From contig JALPMN010000632.1 of NCBI GenBank assembly GCA_024243835.1, positions 1-46,020 of the forward strand: DNA of 46,020 nucleotides, in the 5' to 3' direction. Numbering within the stretch: position 1 is the stretch's first letter; every line of letters starts with the position of its first letter. Made by a program: the position numbers and the translations under genes. The DNA comes from Enteropsectra breve. Its lineage: Eukaryota; Microsporidia. Below the pieces are notes generated by a model, which was given only the letters and a program-made list of their open reading frames with translations, searched no databases and was not told the DNA's origin. This document shows, piece after piece, positions 27,657 through 36,482 of this stretch.

Positions 27657-28017
27657 ATGGTTGATAAATTAAGTTTTTTCTTGATGCATCACCTTTGAGT
27701 AAAGAAGAGATGTTGCGTTTTCATTTACAAACTGACTATCAATGTTATAATTATGCATAGTTTTGTATGATTTATATCTTCATTTTTACAGATCTTTTTA
27801 TTATAGTAGTAAATTGGCCGCACTATATTGCTTCATATGCCACTTATTAGCGAGATTAAGATCTTTTACATCCTAATGCTACACCTTTCGACATTTTATC
27901 ATAAAGAAATCCTGTGCAAATAGTTATTTTCAAAAGTGTTACAGCCTTTTTTACACCTAAGTTGTTCAATAATTTAAGCTAGCATCAAAGAGATAGTTTG
28001 AGATTTCTGTGTCTATT
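27657..28017. other. Intergenic region within the secreted family B cluster
   Basis: About 360 bp, AT-rich. No frame with the family start M-x-F-K-G was found here. Confidence 0.5.
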
Positions 28018-28335
28018 CTAAAACTTCTCATCCCCCATTTTCGTATTTTTCATTTTCTCATTTAATTTTGCCACTTCTATTAGATTAACTATTTCTCTGT
28101 CTGATCTTTCTATTTCCCCTACTAATTTTTGAAGCTTCTCACCAGTTTCTGTTGCTCTTTCAATTTTTCGTTTTTTTTCTATCTCAGACTCGGCAGAAAT
28201 CTGTCTTTTCCGTCCACAACGAAGGTTTTCATTTGTAGTCTCCACTCTTAAAGGGCCTTGGTCCTGCACACATTCATTTGAGCAATGTGCCTGAAGCAGA
28301 AAACTAAGTATGTGGATAATTCCTTTGAAAATCAT
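28018..28335 (-). CDS. Secreted family B protein, member 2 (105 aa)
   Basis: Begins MIFKGIIHILSFLLQAHCSN with a clear signal peptide, then a short Cys-containing stretch and TTNENLRCGRKRQ, the counterpart of the family NEN...C block. The remaining about 60 residues are charged (IEKKRKIERATETGEKLQK) with heptad-like hydrophobic spacing, probably a coiled coil. An AAATTT-like run lies directly upstream of the ATG at 28335. The mature parts of the four members hardly align outside the first about 45 residues. Confidence 0.78.
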   Translation of the reverse strand: MIFKGIIHILSFLLQAHCSNECVQDQGPLRVETTNENLRCGRKRQISAESEIEKKRKIERATETGEKLQKLVGEIERSDREIVNLIEVAKLNEKMKNTKMGDEKF

Positions 28336-28678
28336 GCGGCTAAAAATTGGTTTTTACTTGAATCTCAGCCATCAAATGAATACTCAGTTTAAAGGGGCTG
28401 ATTTTATTTTGTTAACTAATGCAGTGTCTTTACATTATTCGAGACATTAGTTTAATTTCAACTAAAACTGCCGAAATTTAAAATCTTTTTTTATGAATAA
28501 TAAAACAACTTTATTGCACACCTAAATAATTTAATTTTCAATTGCTATAGCAGAATACGTTTTTTTACAATCCAATATTAGAGTTATATCTCTATTCTTA
28601 AAATATTATTAAGGATATCATACAACCCGAATACTAGTTTTAAAAAGAATACATAAGTTTAATAAATAGGTCTTTATT
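28336..28678. other. Intergenic region
   Basis: About 340 bp between a secreted family B gene and the Noc1 gene, both on the same strand. No feature recognised. Confidence 0.5.
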
Positions 28679-30295
28679 TTACTGTTCTTCTGATGCCTTC
28701 TTTGTCTTGCTCTCCATCATAATCTTGTCATACGGATCAAATACATCAAGCTTTTTCCCGTGCATCATTCGTAATGAAAAGTCTCTTACCAGCGGATGGT
28801 AATGGCGGTTGAGAATGAAGAGCCCATAAAGGCCTGATGGATCTATAGAACGGATATTGGCGATGATAAGCAGCGAAATAACGTACTGCACTGAAAAGTA
28901 AAATGAGTTATTCAGCACCTTAGTGATGATATCGCTGCTGTTCTTCATTTCATACAGAATATTAAGGAACTGTGATTCATACGGTGTGTTCACTAAGATA
29001 TGGCATTTTACTATTTTCAGAATGTATGCTGGCAGATATGGATCATTCACCCGGTGCAGCAGCGTCAGACAGGAAACAGCAGACTTGGCTGATTTCAAAT
29101 AGTTTCTAATCATTTCAATCTGGTCGATATGCACAGAATCGCATCCAACAACACTGGCTGATAGCCCATTAACAATCGTGTTCATCATAATATCCTTCTG
29201 CTCCTCGGGATATGAGGCCACTGATAGTGATGTCAGTGCTAAATTAAAAAAGTTTACCAGAAGTTGTCTGTTCACTGGCTCAAGATCACTCACAAACTTC
29301 AGCATCGCATTCTGTGCCCTGAAATTATCATTTTTGTAGTAAAAATCCTCTATATTCTTTATTATGTCTTCTTCGTACAGCCTAAATATGCCTTTAACTG
29401 TATTTTGTACTTTCTCTAGAACATCCCCCTTCTCTATGAATCTTTCAACAAGGATTGAAATTAATTCCTCAGGGAATACTTCAGCCCTTATTAAGACAGC
29501 CACTACATCTAGAACCTTTTCTTTTATGTACTGGTTCTTAAGCCCTACCTCCATGGTCTTTACTATCTTTGTTTGTATGTAATAATCCTCAGGTATTTGT
29601 TCCTTCACCAGGTCTCGCAGTGCCTTTATCACATCATAAAGAACATCATTGCGCTTGTTGTCTGCAAAGTGAATGAGCTGTTTGTAGTTCTCTGATGACG
29701 GATTCCTGGCACAGAAGAGCGTAAGGCATGTCAGCTTGTCATTCGAAGTACCGTGCAGGATAAGCTCTCGCTCGTCATTCTTTGCATCCACCAAGTTATA
29801 GGTGAATTTAGAGCTTCTGTCGTATTTTAATGGCTTTTTATCGAGCATATCCTCTTTGCTGAACGTCTTATCTGCTTCTTTTTTATATTTTTTATCTACT
29901 TCTTTTTTATCTTGTTTATGATTTATATCTTTATTATTCTTTGCACTGGTATTTTTATTAATGTGTGATGATTTTTTGTCTGTCTTTTTGCCATTATCAA
30001 ATTTTTTATTAGTGCATTCTACTTTCTTAGATGATTCTTCTTTATTGACACTTGATTTTGTATTGTGCTTATTATCACCGGTTTTAGTAGCTTTTGAAGA
30101 TGAAGGCTTTTTAGCTGATGAGCTTCCGTCATTATTCTTAATCTTTTTATTTTCTGCTTTTGGCTCAGAAGGCGCGTTCTTCTTTGCAATATACTCTTCA
30201 TAACTCTTCCTTCCATAGTCATTGGCTGAGAATTTGCTCTCCTTCTTCTCTTCTTTCTTTTTTTCAAGTTTGATAAATCTGTTATTCTGCTGCAT
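28679..30295 (-). CDS. Ribosome biogenesis protein Noc1/Mak21 (CBF/CEBPZ family)
   Basis: The 538-residue protein has a Lys/Ser/Asn-rich, disordered N-terminus (about 1-165), then a helical-repeat domain with DKLTCLTLFCARNPSSENYK and RNDVLYDVIKALRDLVKEQI, resembling the CEBPZ start block (repair of short repeats before the CBF domain). The C-terminal CBF signature is GLYGLFILNRHYHPLVRDFS followed by LRMMHGKKLDVFDPYDK, close to the family HP-x-V-x-x-F motif. Noc1 with Noc2 takes part in early 60S subunit maturation in the nucleolus. At 538 aa it is about half of the yeast protein. The ATG at 30295 follows AAATTTGACC. It is the one housekeeping gene inside the secreted family B cluster. Confidence 0.75.
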   Translation of the reverse strand: MQQNNRFIKLEKKKEEKKESKFSANDYGRKSYEEYIAKKNAPSEPKAENKKIKNNDGSSSAKKPSSSKATKTGDNKHNTKSSVNKEESSKKVECTNKKFDNGKKTDKKSSHINKNTSAKNNKDINHKQDKKEVDKKYKKEADKTFSKEDMLDKKPLKYDRSSKFTYNLVDAKNDERELILHGTSNDKLTCLTLFCARNPSSENYKQLIHFADNKRNDVLYDVIKALRDLVKEQIPEDYYIQTKIVKTMEVGLKNQYIKEKVLDVVAVLIRAEVFPEELISILVERFIEKGDVLEKVQNTVKGIFRLYEEDIIKNIEDFYYKNDNFRAQNAMLKFVSDLEPVNRQLLVNFFNLALTSLSVASYPEEQKDIMMNTIVNGLSASVVGCDSVHIDQIEMIRNYLKSAKSAVSCLTLLHRVNDPYLPAYILKIVKCHILVNTPYESQFLNILYEMKNSSDIITKVLNNSFYFSVQYVISLLIIANIRSIDPSGLYGLFILNRHYHPLVRDFSLRMMHGKKLDVFDPYDKIMMESKTKKASEEQ

Positions 30296-30467
30296 ATGGT
30301 CAAATTTTTATGAAAATAAAAATGCTAAAATTTTTATCGAAAATGCGGCAAAATACATGACGGAAATTTAACTTATCAGGAATACATAAAAAAACTTAAA
30401 ACTAGCATTAAATCTTTAAGAATGTCATTTTGCAGTGCATTGCTTTAGAAATACTAAAAAAGAATTA

Positions 30468-30846
30468 CCGGTTTTCCTTGAAAATAAGACCAGTGGTCCT
30501 ATTTTCGAGTGGTCTTATTTTCGAAACTAAAATTTTAAATTTTGAGTTTTGTAATGATTAGAAGTTTATTAGGATTTAAAATAAATAAAACTGCTTAGAA
30601 ATTTAAAAGTAAAATAAAAAATGTACCAAAAATGCTAAAAACAATTTTATTCTTATAAAGTAGGTGGTAATTTTTGTATCAATAGTTTTATCAGCTCGCA
30701 GAAAACTTAAATTGAACTTGACTTCAATTTTTTCGGTTTCTGTTTTCTCGAAAATAAGACCGGTCTTATTTTTGATTTTTAAAACTTTTTAAAAAAAAGA
30801 CACTTCCTTGATAAAAAGACCAGGTCTTATTTTCAAGGAAAACCGG
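30468..30846. mobile_element. Non-autonomous inverted-repeat element (MITE-like), about 379 bp
   Basis: The ends are perfect inverted repeats (30464-30491 against 30823-30850, 28 bp including flanks), starting CCGGTTTTCCTTG inside a TA on each side (30466-30467 and 30847-30848), so a TA target duplication is likely. Extra copies of the core aaaataagacc and its complement lie subterminally at about 30492-30527 and 30754-30774. There is no intact gene. On the - strand, a frame from about 30770 to 30603 without ATG contains a TKITTYF segment similar to the tail of pogo-type transposases. Confidence 0.82.
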
Positions 30847-30994
30847 TAATGAAAAAAAAAATTATTTAAATATTGTAGCCGAGGTTTTGAAAGGCCATAT
30901 AAGCATTTCTGTATGTCTTGTTCTTCATAATATTCATAAGTGTTTTTTATTGTCATTTTTCAAACAGTCTTTTACAAACGCTTCTTCTTGATAT

Positions 30995-31315
30995 TCATAA
31001 GATTTTCTTCAACGCATTTCTTTCAGCAATTAGTTGCCCTAGTTCTTCATGATCAATTTCCACGCCTCTTATATTTTGCAGTATGTTTATTGCTATATTA
31101 AGTTTATATATCCTTCCCCTTATAATTTCTAGTGCTTTATCATCCATACTACCTTTTGTGTTTGAAGCAATGATTTGTCCATTGCCACAGCCAGCGGAAC
31201 AAGGATTTTCATTCAAAGTATCCATTTTAGAAGAGCAAGGACTTTGATTTGGTTCATTTGAACATTGTGCTTTCTGAATTAAGCTGAGTGTAGCGATAAG
31301 CCCCTTGAAAAACAT
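30995..31315 (-). CDS. Secreted family B protein, member 3 (106 aa)
   Basis: Starts MFFKGLIATLSLIQKAQCSN, then CSSKMDTLNENPCSAGCGNG, the best match to the family core. The C-terminal about 60 residues form a probable helix (GRIYKLNIAINILQNIRG, EELGQLIAERNALKKIL). The ATG at 31315 is preceded by ACCCTA and an AAATTT run, the host start signature. Closest to member 4 in its signal peptide (FKGLxAxLSLI). Confidence 0.8.
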   Translation of the reverse strand: MFFKGLIATLSLIQKAQCSNEPNQSPCSSKMDTLNENPCSAGCGNGQIIASNTKGSMDDKALEIIRGRIYKLNIAINILQNIRGVEIDHEELGQLIAERNALKKIL

Positions 31316-31378
31316 TAGGGTAATATTAAAAATTTTTTACCCCTTCTGCCTTAATGTTACTAGAAAAATGAAAAACTA

Positions 31379-31480
31379 CAGTAAAGTTTGCTTAAGAAAA
31401 ATAAGTGGGGACCAACATTTACGTTCTACTAAAATGAAAAAGGTCTCCTTAAACGAGTAATCTTTAAGCGGACTATACTG
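31379..31480. mobile_element. Mini inverted-repeat element with TA duplication, 102 bp
   Basis: Left end CAGTAAAGTTTGCTTAAG and right end (reverse complement) CAGTATAGTCCGCTTAAA match at 14 of 18 positions, with further similarity inward to a shared ggggacc/ggagacc block. TA flanks both sides (31377-31378 and 31481-31482). CAGT ends and a TA target duplication are typical of pogo/Tigger-type Tc1-mariner elements. No coding sequence. Confidence 0.7.
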
Positions 31481-31589
31481 TAGTGTTACATCTTTAAAGG
31501 TGCTATCTTGCAGAATATCACTTTTAAAATACAATGTAAATGAATTTTGTGAACTTTTTATTTAAAAAGAAATTGTAAATACTATAGGC

Positions 31590-32042
31590 TTAGTATCTGG
31601 GAGGTAGAGAATCTCTATTTTTATTATCTTCCTCTTGAAAATATTGTCTCAGTAAATTTTTAGTGTTTTTATCGCATTCATCAAGAGCTTTATTGATTAT
31701 CTTTTCTCTTTCATAATCCCTTTTCCTAATATCTTCCAAGCACATAGTGTTAACCATATCGTAAGGTTGTTTTGAATGTATTTCTTGTCTATTGGCCCTC
31801 CCTTCCTTCTCTTGATTTGAATAGCCAATATTGTTCCTAGAGATTGAATTTTGTTTTTCCGAATCTGCAAACATTCTTTGATTATCGCTTAATTTTGGAT
31901 TTTGTTCATTTCTATAGCCTTCTGAAAAAGGAATTTCCTTTGAAGCACCCATATTTGAAGAGCGAGGACATTCATCTGAACCGGGTCTACAATGTGCTTT
32001 GTCGATTAAGCTGAGTGCAGCGACGAGCCCTTTGAAATACAT
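31590..32042 (-). CDS. Secreted family B protein, member 4 (150 aa)
   Basis: Longest member. Starts MYFKGLVAALSLIDKAHCRP, then CPRSSNMGASKEIPFSEGYRN, in which the family CSS-x-M and NEN-x-x-x-x-G-C positions are recognisable though both block cysteines are changed. The mature protein is Asn/Lys/Glu/Asp-rich with a likely helix near DIRKRDYEREKIINKALDEC and ends PPRY. No known domain. The mature region is unrelated in sequence to those of the other three, so the family shares a signal-peptide module joined to fast-changing tails. Confidence 0.78.
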   Translation of the reverse strand: MYFKGLVAALSLIDKAHCRPGSDECPRSSNMGASKEIPFSEGYRNEQNPKLSDNQRMFADSEKQNSISRNNIGYSNQEKEGRANRQEIHSKQPYDMVNTMCLEDIRKRDYEREKIINKALDECDKNTKNLLRQYFQEEDNKNRDSLPPRY

Positions 32043-32377
32043 AACGGCAGATTTATAGAATTTTATTTAAATCTTTATCTACCAATAAAAACTCAATATT
32101 AAGGGGTTGGACAATGTTTCATTGGCTAATTCCACCCCTTTAATATATTAATGAATGGAATTTTGGGTCTGTAAATCTATATCCAATAACTGGATGCAAT
32201 ATTGTATCCATAAATATTAAAAAGGAAGTGTAGCGGCATTAAGGGGCTGCTTTAAAAAGTAGACATAGCAACTGAATACCTCTCTATTGACAAGAGTGAT
32301 GTTCATTTTCAATACTAGAAAATAAGCGATCCTTTCAACGTTGATATCCTTTGCAAATTTTTGCATTTTGCTACAAA
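32043..32377. other. Intergenic region between divergent genes
   Basis: About 335 bp. It includes a short inverted similarity around ttaaggggttgg and cacccctttaat (32100-32142). No gene recognised. Confidence 0.45.
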
Positions 32378-33934
32378 ATGAATTTGTCGAATATTTTCAA
32401 TGGATTTAAAATCCCCTTAATGGTGCTGATGAGAGTATTTGAAGTACTGTTACTGCCGATAACTCTCATTGACAAACTCGTCAACAAGCTTATACCAATG
32501 GAGAGGGTGAAGTCTATAAAAAAGCTTATACATCCAGACTTATCCACTAAGCTGTGCATAGTATTCGCTGTGATAATCGCTATAATACTGGCGATATTTG
32601 TCTCCCAAATGGTATGCTACTTAATCTGGCCAGAGTTCTACGGCCGCGGATTACCAAAGGAAGATAATTCACCAACACGCTATGCCATCATATGGACCAA
32701 AATGCTTATACCACAAATCATATCTCCTTTGATTATTTTAGCCCTTCTCTGGATCTACTCCTTCAAGGACAGCACAGCAGAGGGCTTTTATAGTACGAAA
32801 GAAGCTGTGCGAAGTTATTCCTCTATGCTTGTCTTTTTCGATTTTTGGATTATATTTGGGCATTTCCTACATTTTGTGGGATATTTTATTAAAACCAGAG
32901 AGAAGAACTATGGAGAACTCGCTATGCTGGAAATTGGACTTGTTTTCTTATTCGTTTGCTTATACGCAGAATACACAAAGGTTCAGATGCTTATGCTCTG
33001 CATAGCATTCAAAACACTATATAACTTTAATACGTATATGAAGAAATACGTATTCTACGCATTTGAAGAATCATATCCATTGCTAATAGAGAGTGACAAA
33101 CTGAAGATCAGGATATATCTAGCTAGGGGCACCAGAAGGTTAAATAAGATTGTTGAAAAGAGTATTGTTTCTAAAGACGATACTGCAACAGCTATAAATA
33201 ATGATTCTACAGAGGTTATTAATATTGATGAAAATAAAGCGGATGCTAAAGATAATTTAGACAGCACTGATTCTTTAGATACATTAATAGAAAACACGAG
33301 AAATGCTGATATAGAAGCAAAGAAAGAAATGCTTTTGGACGAAATCGAAAATGTTGCAGCCAAAAAGGGATTCAAAATAGACCGTATACTAGTAGACTGC
33401 AGCTCATCAAGGAAATACAGAGATGGTGTTTGCGGTGAGAATGGGCTCTGGATTTTTCTTTCAGAGGACCTGATAAAGGAATATATAGATGAGCCGAGGG
33501 TAATAGGCGCTGTTTTGCTTTCCCAAATGCAGCACATAAAAAATGCAGATGATTCGGAGAGGTGCCTAGCAAAACTGATCTATTCGACAATATCGCTGCT
33601 TGCCGTGATATATTTCTACGGCGCTCTTGAAAAAATTCTGTGCCCGGAGAGTATTGTTCTTTATTTGTGTCTCATCAGCTCTATAATAGAGCATGCAAGC
33701 ACATTTGAGCGAAACTACAGCCGCTGTGCCAGAGAGCTGGCTGCTGATGAAGGAGTTTTCGGAACAGGATATGAAGAAGATTTAATCAAGTTCCTAGAGG
33801 ACAGAAGAAAAACGAGCGATAAAGCTATTTACACCTACACATGCCATTTCTTAAACTGGCTAGTCATCCGCAATCCACCCACTATCAGCCGAATAGAACG
33901 AATCAAAAATCATTTGGCCAGTTCCTATCCGTAG
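32378..33934 (+). CDS. Ste24/M48-like membrane protein with destroyed HExxH motif
   Basis: A 518-residue product from the ATG at 32378 (upstream in-frame codons are non-ATG). It has several hydrophobic segments (about 54-78, 100-125, 150-165, 180-205, 405-440) as in the CAAX protease Ste24. The C-terminal part keeps the family layout: EPRVIGAVLLSQMQHIKN where Ste24 has AVLxHExGHWK, then CARELAADEGVF (E453, D457; the E-x3-D zinc and support site) and NPPTISRIERIKNH (canonical HPP-x-x-x-R). The HExxH is replaced by SQMQH, so the first zinc His and the catalytic Glu are missing. The protein is therefore probably not an active zinc protease of the usual kind. An Asp/Asn-rich loop lies at about 265-310. 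ER or nuclear membrane location is expected from the family. Confidence 0.78.
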   Translation: MNLSNIFNGFKIPLMVLMRVFEVLLLPITLIDKLVNKLIPMERVKSIKKLIHPDLSTKLCIVFAVIIAIILAIFVSQMVCYLIWPEFYGRGLPKEDNSPTRYAIIWTKMLIPQIISPLIILALLWIYSFKDSTAEGFYSTKEAVRSYSSMLVFFDFWIIFGHFLHFVGYFIKTREKNYGELAMLEIGLVFLFVCLYAEYTKVQMLMLCIAFKTLYNFNTYMKKYVFYAFEESYPLLIESDKLKIRIYLARGTRRLNKIVEKSIVSKDDTATAINNDSTEVINIDENKADAKDNLDSTDSLDTLIENTRNADIEAKKEMLLDEIENVAAKKGFKIDRILVDCSSSRKYRDGVCGENGLWIFLSEDLIKEYIDEPRVIGAVLLSQMQHIKNADDSERCLAKLIYSTISLLAVIYFYGALEKILCPESIVLYLCLISSIIEHASTFERNYSRCARELAADEGVFGTGYEEDLIKFLEDRRKTSDKAIYTYTCHFLNWLVIRNPPTISRIERIKNHLASSYP

Positions 33935-34138
33935 TGCTAATGTTCCATTATATTAAAAATTCATCATGCGCTTATAACACACATCTTTAATTCACTATAT
34001 AAAACAAAACTTTAATCCATTTATAAAACAATATTCTAGAGTTTATAATATTCTAGAGTCTATAATAGTCTATAATATTCTTAGATATTATTTTATTAAT
34101 GAGTTCCATTGATATTTTATAACATCCCTATTTATATA
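33935..34138. repeat. Short AT-rich repeats left of the transposon
   Basis: Imperfect repeats of attctagagtttataat / tctataatagtctataatat type at about 34030-34090. No coding frame. Their relation to the neighbouring transposon is unclear. Confidence 0.45.
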
Positions 34139-34235
34139 CAGTAAAAACCGGTTATAGTGAACTTCCTCGGGACCGCAACATTTTGTTCACTATAACCGGA
34201 AGTTCACTATAACCGGTGTAAAAATTACGAACATT

Positions 34236-34520
34236 TTAGAAAAAATTTAATTTATGAATAAAATATTCAGTTATTTCTCTTTGACGTACTTTTCTTTCAT
34301 AATAAATCTTATCAAGTTTTCCTGCAATAATGGAGATGGAATTCAGAATATCATCATCTTTGAATTTTCCGAATAAAAATGCTTTTAACACCTCTAATGC
34401 TTTAATAGCACTTGTAGCATCAACCGCATTCTCACCGTTATCATTTTCTTTATCATCAGAGCTTGATACAACACAACTTTCTTCATTTAAAAATTCATCT
34501 GTTTGAACTAAATGAAGCAT
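34236..34520 (-). pseudogene. C-terminal remnant of pogo-type transposase (94 codons)
   Basis: The frame is open from an ATG at 34520 that directly follows a TAA. It contains an acidic stretch, then AIKALEVLKAFLFGK and KLDKIYYERKVRQREITEYF. The last part fits Q-x-x-I-x-x-Y-F, the PCNA-interacting box reported for pogo transposase C-termini. Position inside the inverted-repeat element supports this reading. Expression from this ATG is not excluded, but there is no start signature. Confidence 0.65.
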
Positions 34521-34680
34521 TTAATTTTTCTAATTTACTCTTTTTTATGGCTGAGATGGCAGCTGAGGAGAGATTATAGTGTTTAACATGCTCAACTTGC
34601 TTAGTTCCACTTTCAAATGCCTTAATAATATTTATTTTCGTTTTAACATTAAAAGAATTTCATTTTTGACTGTTATTCAT
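34495..34680 (-). pseudogene. N-terminal HTH remnant of pogo/CENP-B-type transposase
   Basis: From an ATG at 34680 the frame meets TGA at codon 7 and then stays open to TGA at 34497-34495. The open part contains IIKAFESGTKQVEHVKHYNL and SAAISAIKKSK, the CENP-B/Psq-type helix-turn-helix pattern (IIxxxExG...VxxxYxLSxxxISxIxK). It overlaps the C-terminal piece by 26 bp in another frame, so one stop and one frame break separate this from an intact gene, in addition to the missing middle. Confidence 0.65.
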
Positions 34681-34958
34681 GTTAGACTATTTTACAAATT
34701 CTTTTTAAAAAGTTCACTATAACCGGAAACCGGTTATAGTGAACTTTCCCCTTAATAAAATAAAATTTAACTAAAATGGGACCGAAAAAAGTTCACTATA
34801 TCCGGAGTTCACTATATCCGGAGTTCACTATAACCGGAGTTCACTATAACCGGTTTTTACTGTAATTCGTTTTGTATTTCTCACTGCTCATTATTCCAAA
34901 ATTTTAAAAAATTTTTATTTGTTAGCAAATTTTTAGTGTCTTAAACTCTAATAGTTTT

Positions 34959-34964
34959 GGGCCC
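34959..34964 (+). promoter_or_regulatory. GGGCCC start signal of the helicase gene
   Basis: gggccc lies directly before the ATG at 34965, with an AAATTT run about 30 bases upstream. It decides the start and implies an extremely short leader. Confidence 0.6.
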
Positions 34965-36482
34965 ATGTCTGGAGAATATAAAAGTCCATTTGATTTAAAT
35001 AAAAAGTATGGCGGCACCTCCAAAAGAGATGCGAAGCCCTATGCCACCGCAGATAAAATAGAGGAGCAAACCGCTAGCAGCACTCCAAAAAATAAAATAA
35101 ATCCGTCTGAAAAAATAACAATTGAAGATGAAAAAATAAAAGTCACAACAAACAGCCCATTTCCGCCCATAAATGATCTGAAAGAACTTAAATGCGCACG
35201 AGCACTGGGATTCAGCAAGCCAACGATTGTGCAGAAATACTCGATTCCAATTATTAAAAATGAGCAGGACATTCTTGTGCGCGCACCGACAGGAATGGGA
35301 AAGACCCTGTGCTTTCTGCTTCCAGCGATAGAAAATATCAAGTACAGCCAGACGGGTGTGCAGATATGTGTTGTTTCACCTGTAAGGGAGCTGTGCGACC
35401 AAATAAAAACCCAGGCAGAACTTGTGTGTGGCACAAAGCAGCTGTATGTAGAGGCAGTTTATGGCTCTATGAGCTCGCGCTTCCGCCCAGGAAAGACACC
35501 TGATGTTCTGATTGCAGCCCCTGGCCGCCTGAAGGATCTCCTGAACAGCGAGCGCATTTCTCTTTCCAAGTGCAAGTATTTCATACTCGATGAGGCTGAC
35601 AAGCTTCTTGACATGGGTTTTGAGCGTGATGTGCTTGAGATAAAAAGCTATGTAAATAAAAATGCAGTAGTGTGCCTTTTTTCAGCCACTTATTCTCCAA
35701 AACTAACTAACGTAATAAATCAGGTTCTTCCAGCGGACAGGATGGTAGTAGAAATTCAGAATGAGACACTTCCGTCGATAAAGCAGGAATTTATAGAGGC
35801 AGCCGACAAGAAGGAACAGCTTTTGCAGGTTCTTTCCAAAATGAGCTTTTCAGTGGCCTGGGGAGGAAAGAGCGAAAAAGTAATTGTTTTTACAGAGACA
35901 AAGAACATGAGCTCAAGAATCAGTGCATTTCTGAAGGATCACAAGTTTTCAGCGAGTGCGATCAACGGTGATCTTGATCAAATTCAGAGAAATGCAACAC
36001 TCGCCAGTTTCAGGTCCGGAGATCTTAATATTTTGGTTGCCACTTCAGTTGCTGCGCGTGGAATTGATGTCAAGGACGTAGGTCTTGTGATAAACTATGA
36101 TTTTCCGAGGGATATCAAGGAGTACATTCATAGAATCGGAAGAACAGGGAGAGAGGGGAAGGAGGGCAAGGCCCTGAGTTTTATCGATGGGGATCTGTCG
36201 TATGAGCTCAAGAAGGATCTGGAGGCGCTGCTTAAGGAGCTGGGTCTTGAGGTTCCGTCGTATCTGTTCGATCGAAAGAGGAGAAGCTCACGGGATGGGC
36301 GCAAAGGCAGGAGCGATGATTTTTCCAGGAAGGAAAAAGAAAATAATAGTATTAATCAAAATAACGGTAGTCAAAATGATGTGGAGAGATCGCTTAGTTC
36401 GCTCAGTATAAAAACAGAACTAACAGAAAATAGAAATTTAGCTGAAGAAAATCAAGATGATGATATTTTTACGGATTGGTAG
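34965..36482 (+). CDS. DEAD-box ATP-dependent RNA helicase (Ded1/Dbp2-like)
   Basis: The 505-residue protein has the complete motif set: Q motif GFSKPTIVQ (82-90), motif I APTGMGKT (107-114), Ia PVRELCDQ, GG-type APGRLKDLL, motif II DEAD (209-212), motif III SAT (240-242), motif IV VIVFTETK, motif V ARGIDV, and motif VI HRIGRTGREG (389-398). The N-terminus is a short disordered tail starting SGEYKSPFDLNKKYGG. The C-terminal tail is basic and then Asn/Ser/Asp-rich. These features make it an ATP-driven RNA unwinding protein; motif spacing is closest to the Ded1/DDX3-Dbp2 group (translation initiation or ribosome assembly), but the exact orthologue is not certain. Confidence 0.9.
   Translation: MSGEYKSPFDLNKKYGGTSKRDAKPYATADKIEEQTASSTPKNKINPSEKITIEDEKIKVTTNSPFPPINDLKELKCARALGFSKPTIVQKYSIPIIKNEQDILVRAPTGMGKTLCFLLPAIENIKYSQTGVQICVVSPVRELCDQIKTQAELVCGTKQLYVEAVYGSMSSRFRPGKTPDVLIAAPGRLKDLLNSERISLSKCKYFILDEADKLLDMGFERDVLEIKSYVNKNAVVCLFSATYSPKLTNVINQVLPADRMVVEIQNETLPSIKQEFIEAADKKEQLLQVLSKMSFSVAWGGKSEKVIVFTETKNMSSRISAFLKDHKFSASAINGDLDQIQRNATLASFRSGDLNILVATSVAARGIDVKDVGLVINYDFPRDIKEYIHRIGRTGREGKEGKALSFIDGDLSYELKKDLEALLKELGLEVPSYLFDRKRRSSRDGRKGRSDDFSRKEKENNSINQNNGSQNDVERSLSSLSIKTELTENRNLAEENQDDDIFTDW

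Larger units (their letters stand above)
34139..34862 (-). mobile_element. Degenerate pogo/Tigger-type DNA transposon, 724 bp
   Basis: It begins CAGTAAAAACCGGTTATAG and ends with the exact complement, and is flanked by TA on both sides (34137-34138, 34863-34864). Many extra copies of agttcactataaccgg in both orientations fill the subterminal regions (34139-34220 and 34703-34852), two with a TATCC variant. The - strand carries two pieces of a transposase: an N-terminal helix-turn-helix piece and a C-terminal piece, in different frames. The catalytic DDE core is absent. Ends, target site and protein pieces agree on a pogo-like member of the Tc1/mariner group. Confidence 0.88.
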
